Below, piece by piece: positions 12,701 to 22,800 of a stretch of 64,000 bases of DNA (positions are counted from its first letter, which is position 1; each line of letters starts with the position of its first letter). This stretch comes from Diospyros lotus. Its lineage: Eukaryota; Streptophyta; Magnoliopsida; Ericales; Ebenaceae. A program made the translations under genes and the position numbers. The notes under the pieces were generated by a model that saw only the letters and a program-made list of their open reading frames with translations, ran no database searches and was not told the DNA's origin. The stretch is taken from contig NC_068344.1 in NCBI RefSeq assembly GCF_014633365.1, positions 7,579,669-7,643,668 of the forward strand. The letters run 5' to 3'.

Positions 12701-15700
12701 TGCTGAGATTTTGAAAGCTGGACTGAGAAGGTTGGAAACAGAGTAACAAACCTGCTTGAGTTCACTGTTTTGGCTGCATAGTTAAAACTGGAAGTGAAAA
12801 CAAAAGAAAAAAAGTGAAGAGAGGAGTGAGGAGCTTGCATTAGTGATTATACATGTAAGGAAACAAATCAAGGTAAGCATGAGGGTAAAAATTTCTTGCC
12901 ATTGCTATTATGTCATGCAAACCACACATAAAGCACTTGCACAAGATTGTTTTACATTGATGCATGTCCATCTATGGATGGATTGAGAAGTGGGCTGATG
13001 ATATGCACTATTGCCACCAATCTCCAGATGGATAGAGAGTTGGGAAGATGAGGTGCTTATGAGACCTGGGTTAGTCATTGATCTGTTTACCTGCATGGTA
13101 GTGTGTTATTGTATTAGGCATGTCTATGGTTGCATGTAGCATTTGTGTGGGCATTTGCACGGTTACCTTTACTAAGCCTTGCAGCTCATGAGGATGTATT
13201 GGACCAACTGATTGACTTGGGTTAGTTGTGCCATGCATGAAGATATGAAGATTCTCCATATGGATTATAGATTACAGGGGTGTATTTTTAGTCGGCCTTG
13301 GCTTGTGAGGTTGATATACAGTTGGAATTATTTATAAAAACCCCCATAAGATTCCCCAGCTGTATATGTATGCATCTAAGAGATTGACACTATTACATTG
13401 TTACTGTGCATAGTTGAAGAGATAGATCTATCGGATGCATGGGGATAGGTTATTCTTTCTCATTAGCTTCAAAGACTTGCTATGGGATAAAGAAATGCCT
13501 AAGTTATACGGGTAGTAAAGTGGCTAAGAAAAGCATAAAGCTATGAGTTTTAGCTTCAGTTGTGTTATGGAAGGAAACTGTAGACAAGATTGATCAGAGA
13601 GTTGAGTGTTTAATTAAAATGTGGCAGGCTGTTGACCATTTTGATTGTCAACAACTTCTCCTCAGGAGTTAAGAGACTGTCAACATTCCCTGCATACTGT
13701 TCATTGAGTTGATGAAATAATTTGAGAAATTGCAGAGTATTTTTGACTTTTTATCAGCTGAGACAAATGGTTGATAGAAGGTAAGAAACTGTAGACAGTG
13801 TCCCTTGATTCTGTCTACAGTTTGCTCCAGTCTACAGAAAAACCAGGCCTCAACGAGAATGAATGCGTGGTTTGGACTAGTTCACTTGTAAGTAACCTAT
13901 AATGTGGTGAAGAGCTAAAATGGGTTTAAACAACTCCATGTAAACCCTAATCAGGTAACCTGCTCATAAGCCTTAACATGATAAGAACAAGTCAGAGTAA
14001 ACTATAAGGACATGTGAACCATAATGAATGTTAAGGAGAACCAATTTGGTTCACTTGTAAAGTAACCTATAATGCGGTGAAGAGTTAAAATGGGTTTAAA
14101 CCACGCCAAGTAAACCCCTAATCAGTTAATCTGCTCATAAGCCTTAACATGATAAGAATAAATCAGAGTAAACTATAAGGATGTGTGAACCATAATGAAC
14201 GTTAAGGAGAATTAATGCTAGATCTGGACTAGTTCATTTGTAAAGTAACCTATAATGTGGTGAAGAGCTAAAATGGGTTTAAACCATCCGAAGTAAACCC
14301 TATTGGGGTAATCTAGTCATAAGCCCTAACATGATAAGAATAAATCAAAGTATATGGATATGTGACCCATAATGAAAGTTTAGACAAAGAGTTAATTCCC
14401 TTGTGTTTTTTTGTAGAAGGATCACAGGGTTGGACTTGTGGGAAACTGGAGTCCGATTTTACCAAATTGCAGTTTTGCATAAAAAAAAGGGTTAGTTAAT
14501 GGGGGCAAATATGTATAAGCTAAGAATAAAGATGTAAATGTAGTTGATGTTCATTCAGTGCAGTTTATCTTTTCCAACCTTGATAGGAACTAACTTGGTC
14601 AAGTAACCTGATGAGTGCCAACAATTAAAGGAGGGATTGTGGAAATATGAAAGCAGACGATTGACCTCTTCCCACTTAGAGTTTGACTTGAAGTCGGGCT
14701 AAGTATTGAACATTTAAGGAATCTAGATGCAGGTTAGTTGACACATAAATGGTTGATTTAAGTTTTGTGTTTACAATACAACGAGGTTCTCACACTACTG
14801 ACTTTGTTCTAACCTTGTTTTGAATTGGACTGGCTAGTTGGACCAGGTAAATCGGCAACTGGTCCAAGTGGCTGGAAAAATTTGCCAGCATAAAAAAAGG
14901 CTGTTGTGCCGGTGAATCAGCTAATAAAATCAGGTTATCATTTCTTTTTGGGCAAATTTTGTATTTTCTAAATCTAAGATATATTTATTTTTAGTTATTT
15001 AATTAGTTATTTTGGAAGGAAAAAAAAAAAGGACGGCTATAGAGCCAACTTATAGTATGACATTGAATGTGGGTAGTAAAATGTTAACATGCACTAATTA
15101 TGGGCATGACCAAGATGAGGATGTTGCATTGGACTCTTGGTGGCCCATATGATTCCCTTGGAGCCTAACACGGGCTCTGTTTAGTAAAAAATCCATAGTC
15201 TCATGCTTAGACGTTCCCACGTCATCTCATGTAATTTGCACAAAAACATATTAACCCTTCCTGAATTTGTGTCTAGCTTTTGTGGTCTTCTTTAACGTTC
15301 TTCACGTCTCCAAAGTGACAAGTACACCGAAATTACGTCATAGAATTCCTCTAGCACAAATTAAGCATCACAGTTCAAGAAGGACTATTCCAAAATAGAT
15401 GTTGCTATAACCAATTCAATCCAATCTTAGACTTTTCTCACTTACCTTTGGTCCTTAAACGAACGTTGATTTATTCAAACTTGTTCCAATTTCTTCCGTT
15501 TTACATTTTAATTTCATACATATATGGTTAAGCAGGTTTTGTGATTTAATCCCTTTAAGGGTTCCTTGGGCTGCCAATTCCATCGTAACCTATGCTCCTA
15601 GGCCCTGTGCCTACACCTTTTCATTTAGCCACAAGTCTCTCTCAAGGTAATTTGCATAATTCCATGGCTTGGCTTAAATCCTTCCACGTCCCTTTCCTTC

Positions 15701-18700
15701 CTGATTTTTGAAGTTCTTATCGAGACAAAATGTAGAAGATATGCTATAAAAATAAGGTTTCAACAGGTGGCTTCTTATCCACATGTGAAAGCTCCAGCCA
15801 AAGCTGGCCCAACCAATTTGGGGGCTTTAGACGAAAAAAAATTTTGAGGCTTTTTTGAAAGTATTAATTTTTTTATAAAAAAATAAATAATATATATTTT
15901 TTCAAAAAAAATTCATCATTTCATTAAATTAAAAAAAAAAGTTGAAGTTCAATCCACTACAAAATTTATTAATTTTTTATTTTTATTTATTAATTTTTTT
16001 AAAAAAAATGAAAACATCGTTTAATTTTACTAAATTTGTATTCAACATCAAATTCATACTGTGGGTAAAAAAATATTATTGGTAGACCTACATTAATTCA
16101 ATCATTACAATTATTAGTTATAAATTAGATGAGTAATTTAATTAAAAATTAAAAATAACCTAATAATTTTTTTTTTTTAAATTTACATTAGACCCATGAA
16201 AAATGTATTATAAATTTATATTAAACTCCATCTCAAATCATCTATGTTAAATAAAAATGGATGGAGATACATGGTTGAAAGTAACAAAAATAAAAGAAAG
16301 ACAGATAACTTAGTTGTTAATCAATAATCACAACACAACAATCAATAAATTAAAGTCAAAAAAATACCCACACAAGAATACAAAAACCTGAAAAACAACA
16401 TATGTTATACACCCAAAAATAAAAGTTAAAAGTAAAAAAAATCAAAATTACCGAACACAGATATTGTTGTTGCTATCTGCAATCTGTCGAAGCGGCGAAG
16501 CCTAAAGATTGAAGTTGAAGGCTTGAAGCAAGGCTGCAAATCGCACTGTGAGTTTGTGAAAACTGAGTCTGAAGCCTGAACTTTGAAGCAAGTAAGCAAG
16601 CAAGCAAGCGCGCACGAGAGAGAGAGGGGGGCATTGAGAAGTCAGAAGAAAAAATGAACTAAAAAAGTGAAGAAGAAGAACACGCAGTGAGCCAGTGACC
16701 CAGATTGTAGAGAGAGAGAGAGAGAGACAGAATAGAGAAAAGTAAGTTTAATTGGGATTTTAAGGGGGGGGGGGGGAGGGGGGAAGTGAAAAGTGAGTTT
16801 AATGGATGGGTTTAAGAATTGGGAATTGTGAATACATTACAAAATTGGACAGAGAGCATGAGAAGGAAATATAAAATTAGTGTTTTGTATTTAATTTTTT
16901 AATAAAATATTTATTATTAAAAAATAAAAATATATATATATAAATTATAAAATTTTAAAAGTGGGGCCTTACACAATTGGGAGCCTTAAGCAACTGCCTA
17001 TTTAGCCTTACAATAGGGCCGACTCTAGCTGCAGCAAGGGTCACTTGGCGTGGTGGGGGCTTGTGCTTGGCGCGGTCAGGGCCACACATGGCGCAGCATG
17101 GCCGCGCGTCCAGCTTGCATGGCAGGCACCCGGCACGCGACCAAACGACGCCTCTTTCGGTCCAGCCTTCCTCCAGAAAAATTCACCTCCCATGCTACTT
17201 GAACTTGCAACCTGCGTGCATGGAGAGCCCTAACAAGGAGCACATGACCATGGGGCTATGAACCCTGTCAATCATATATAGCGTCATAATTAATTTTATT
17301 CCATCCTAGCACTCATTTACCAGAATTACACTTAAACCCCTAAACTTTCAAATACCTTCCTATTCAAGGAATACCATAATTTCAAATTTTCTCCATTAAA
17401 TTCCTCAAACCCACTAGTCACAAATTCAACCATGATAACTCATTTCAAATTCAAAAATTATTTTTTTCCAAAATACCGGGGTGTTACATAAAGGCTTGTT
17501 TCTCCGGGAGGATTCGTTGTGTGATATCGGAAGACGCTTGAGAGCTACGTGGGAACGTTTCGAAGGGCTCCTCGACTGCAATGGCTCCCCAAGTATCTTG
17601 TAAGGTTGTGATGATTCCCTGGTTTGAATTGAGCTCGTCTTTCTTGCTATAAGATTTGACCTTTTGTTCGTTTCCCACATACAACTATAAATTGTTGTTA
17701 CCAAACTACAACAATTGAATTTGTATGTCGGGAAGCTCAGCAAATAGTCGACAAGGCCTGGCAAAATGGAAGAGTGAGGAGTCATCGTAGGAGATCGACA
17801 GTCGAGGGCTCGACTCGTTGTCCGAGAGAGCAGAAGGATGGAGCATCAGAGAGGCAGGGATGCCTTGGGGTCTCCGCTTCTCCGGAGGATGCTTGTAAAG
17901 TCTATGGATGAGTCTTCTGGAGGGTCTACAAGACAAAAGACAATTAGAAGGCACGCGAGGATTTCTCCCACGTGGGCCCTTTGATGTTTTAGTATAGGTT
18001 ATGAAGAAGTAGAGATGTAGTGAGATGCAGTATCGCACGGATGAGATCCTGGGTGCACTGTGAGGAGGTACACAGGTGAGCAATATGAGTGGGATGCATA
18101 AGTGAACCCTTCGAGTGAGTGACACGGAAGGGTAGAGAGAGAAGCTTTATGGATGGAATGGCTTGCCTAAAGTCAAGGGGTTGATGGGTATTTATAGAGG
18201 TCGTCCATGATAGGGACACATGACTAGCACCTGACATGTGGATGCAAGGAGCCCATGACTCTCTTGTTGCATCTGGTGGTCCTGGGGTTAGGCATGCATG
18301 GAGGGACCTAGGTGAGAAACCCCCCTTTCCCCAAGAAAGGTGAGGAATGAGAGCCTTAGAAGGCTGGCCTTATCACGTTGAGGTGACAAAGGGTGAGATC
18401 TTAGGGGTCTTTAGGTGACTCAGGAGGTCACTAGAGACTTGATCGGATGCTTATGCGGATGCCAAGAGGGTCATTTGTGGGTGCTCGTGAAGGAGAAGCA
18501 TGTGGCACGATGCATGGCATGGTGAGGCACACAGGTGCATCGGCTGAGGGATGTGCGATAGACATGGTGGGGGGGGGGGGGGGGGTGCATGGGCCATGGA
18601 TGGTAGACATGGGCTCAATTGGGTGCTCATGGGCATGGCTGGGCTGCGTGTCCATGCAGAAGAGTCTTTCACATGCATGGGCAGTTGGAGCAACATGAGG

Positions 18701-19810
18701 AAGGCAGCTGCGCAAAAGAGGCTGGTGAAAGGCGCGCATAAGGGCTCTTGGAGGGTGGTGTGCGGAGGGCTGGCCCCCGTGTGGGGCATGCGGCTGGTGC
18801 AGGAAGGTGGCTATGCGGAAGAGACATCCACGCAGCTGTGGGCGCTAAGGACTAGCTGCGTGCAGCCAAAAGAGCCTTGCGCAGGGCTCCCCCCACCCCC
18901 TATTTATAGGGGGCCCTTGCTTCCTGCGCCTTTCCCCCTTTTTTCTTTATATTTTTATTTTAATTTTATTTTTTCCATTGGCTTTTGATTTAGTCTTTTT
19001 GAGGACACATTCCAGGCATGAATACTTGTATGGAAGTAGGCACGTCCCTTTAGAATCTTCCCAGGGACTTCTTTGGGGGAACGGTTTTCGGAGTGTAGGT
19101 TACAACAATTCTCTTGTAGGTTCTGTTTAGTTTCCGGTTATAATTGATAGCAATATGTGTTATCTACCATCTAGACTCTTGTAAAGTTAATGGATGAAAC
19201 CATATTGCTGATAGGGTCACCAATACTTTCGTAGCCTGGATTACTTCCTTCTTTTACTTATGTTTTGCACTAAACATGGACATCTCTTTACTACTTTCTC
19301 CATGAAGCCCTTGAATACTTTTTACTAACTTTCTGAAGAGGTAAGAAATAAGAGATTATGCCTATCTTTTCATGTTATAGAGGATAGTGGAGGTAGCTGC
19401 CTCTCACATTTTAAACCTAATTAAATACATAAAATTCCAATACTAAATTGATGTTTGGAGTGAAAAAGTAATGTGATTAAAAGTTAAGGTTTTAATATTC
19501 CTTACATGTTGTAGGACTATGATACGTTTGATCATCATTTTGTCTTTGCCCCTGTTTGCATTTCTGTCAAGCTCATGAATTTTGAAGATTCATTCTCTTT
19601 TCTCTTTTTGACTACGTCAAGATTCATTTATTAGATTTACCAACAAAAAAAAAAAAAAAGGGATTCATTTCTTTTTAATTGTTTATGCAGGAATACTTTC
19701 AAACAACTTACAAATTTATAGATATTTCTCCTAATGTTTTAATCCCCATGCATGGGAGACTTAACCTGTGGCCAAAACACATGCTCTGCGGATATCTCAA
19801 GTATGGATGC

Positions 19811-19854
<44 letters not shown>

Positions 19855-22800
19855 ACACACCCCCCCATCCTCAAACCCAAAGGTTCATTACTGCATTATT
19901 TCAGCAGGCTTTATGTTTGGCTAAATATTTTGTAAGAACTTGACCAACGTTACAGCCTTTAGACATTTGGTCTATGTAGTTACAGAGAAAATTTTCCAAT
20001 TTTCTAATTCATCTTCCAATTTCCAATCTATCCCTAAATATAGTGGCCCAAAGAGAGGACAGGTACTCTTCTGAGGACTGGTTTATTTATTTCTTTTCCT
20101 ACCCTATCCCTAACTTGTTTCAGATTTATAAGCATTTTTCTTCCAATGTAAAAGCTGTGCTATGCATATCAGCTATTGTTTGCCAAGAAATACTCAATTA
20201 CTGGTTATCTGCACTATTTTCTATAAAAGAAATACTGACAAAACATTATGTTATTTTCAGAAACCGCAGAAGTCGAGAATCAGTCATCTTGAAGGCCATT
20301 GAAAATGGAGCAAAAACATTGTTTGACATTGTTGCATATACATATGCTGATGTTGATCGTAGTCTCTGGGGTCATGCTGCATCAAATGTGAGGCTTCATG
20401 TGGATCATCTGGCCAAACAAGAAAAATTGCCCAAGGTAGCATTCAGGTGTCCTAGCTGGATTTTCAATGATTACGTATGTTATTGAATAAGTTTCCCATA
20501 ACTATTGATATCACACAACACCAATTTTTTGAGTAAATTACACCATGCACCTCAAAGGTTCTGTGAAATTTCACCAACCACCATTGCATTTAACAGTCGG
20601 TATTGAACAACTACAATCACTATTTTTCCCTTTAAATGAAAAATTATATTTAATTAAAAAATAATAGATACCTCTGGTTAGTTTAAAAGACCAAATTGCG
20701 CTTATATCTCCACAACTTTTGTATCTTTTTTCTTTCTCTACATGTGGAAAATCTCTCTCCCCTCCATGATCTTTTCCTCCCCTTCTCTTCATTCTCATCT
20801 TCTAATCTAACACATATAAACATATGTAGACATATATCTATGTATATGTATGTATGTATACTTTTTAGTTATTATTTTGGTGGTTGGCATAGTTGTCAAA
20901 AGTGCACTTGAGGCACACCTAGGCTAAAGGCTTAGCAGAGGGTGCCCCACTCTATGAGGCACATGCCAATTTTTTCTCTCTTTTTTTTTTTGTTTGTAAT
21001 TTTTTTTTATGGACTTATTAAAATCTAACTAGTAATAACTAGGAAAAAATATTAAAATAAATTTGGGAACACAATAAAACACCCTATTTAGCTATCTAAT
21101 AAATGTGCACCTCGCATCCAAAAGGATCTCTTCTATGTCTTTCACCTTGCACCTAGGCTCAGAAATCCTGCTCCTTAGTGTGCCTTGAGCCTTTGACAAC
21201 TATGGTGGTTGGTGAAAGTGGAAAAGCAACATATGAAGAAAAGAAAACAAATACAGTGAAAGAGGGACCTTCAAAGTACTGAACTGATATAGGTCCTATA
21301 TGTGTTGATTCTTTATTAGATTCTCTTCTATTTTATAGTCTTCTTCTTAACTGAAAAGCAGAAAACTTGAGAAAATTTGTAGTAATTTGGTCATATTCTT
21401 CAACAATCTTGACATAAAGGCAGATTAAACGCCAGAAATGTTACATTGGCAGCCCTGAGGTCTTACATACATGGGGTACCTATATGCTTTCTTAAAATCA
21501 AGAGAAGGTACCTCTAAAAAACCAGAATATTTCCCATATTTCATAAAGCTTTCCTCTAATTTTTAGTTTTCCTCTTCACCCATAATAACAAAAATGCCTA
21601 TGTTTTCAATTCCCTCACATTTTTTTTCTTCTATTCTTTTGACATTTTAAGATAGTGATTCAATGTGAAAGGTTTTTCCTTGTTTAGTTTTTTGCTAGTT
21701 TTTCTTCTTTGCCATGGCTTTGGCTCACCGTCTACATCTACTTGCTGCCCTTGCTCGTTGCATTCAGCAAGATGGCATCGCCATGCTTATTCCATGTGAA
21801 CTAGGGAATTTGGAAGGGTGTAATGGACATAAACCTAAATTGAGGGCATCTTGGGCAATTCATTGGCAATTTCCGTGACATCATTGTTTTTCATTTCAAC
21901 TCACAAATGGCTTTCAAACATGCAGCAACTTGGTAAAATTTTTAAACAGTATGGGCATTCAGTGTAATTTCTGAAAATCAGGAATACTTCCTATTTTTTA
22001 GCAAACCTTAGGGGTGCATGGTGTATTTTACCCTTCTTTTATTGGTGTGGTATGTACTAGTATCAGTATATACTTCGGTGTGTATCTTCTCCATGTTTGA
22101 AAAATATGTACTTCTATTCATAAAATTTAACTGACAATATAATATTAACTATTTCTACTATTGTTCAATGTTAAGTGATTTCATAATAACATAGCATAAC
22201 TTTGAATAAATGCATGTATTAAAATAAAATATAAACATTTTGAGTGCTCCTTGTTTTTTCTAGTTAGCCAAATGAACAGAAAAATCCTAGACTTTACCTA
22301 ATTTTAGAATTTTACCTTGACTTAACAATTTTTATATCAATACTTCCTGCTTTATAAGTGTTGCAATTAATCATGCTGTTAGATTTCGTCAAAAAAGCAC
22401 AATCTTGTTGGTAAAAGGAAAAAAATTACTGACAGAAATTGTAATTTTTTTTTATGAAACCTGGCAACTTTCGTAATATGAAAATTAACATTTTTAAATC
22501 ACTACTTTGTGCCTTTATAAATATAGAATGTTGTCAGATTTCATCAAATAATATAATTTTCATTACTAAAAGAAAAAATAATACTGACAAAAATTGTACT
22601 TTTTTATGACAGCTGACAGGATGATTAAATTACTTCAGAAAAAAAAATACAGGATGATTAAATTGGATTAAAATAGTAGAATTAGGCTAAATTCAAGATC
22701 TTTTTGTTTGTTTCCATAATTTGGCCTTCATTAATTTATCTTGATCTTTAACTTATGAGTTATGATTAAGAATTTTGTTGTAAAATGTTAGTCCCCTCTT

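Noticed and set aside
17426..18239. Several minus-strand ORFs of 66-139 residues
   Set aside because: They lie in LTR and leader sequence and have no domain, apart from a possible gag start at 17494-17684.
20043..20486. 147-residue single-exon gene
   Set aside because: Only 20261-20435 is coding (exon 5 of the metallo-beta-lactamase gene); the rest is intron that happens to be open.
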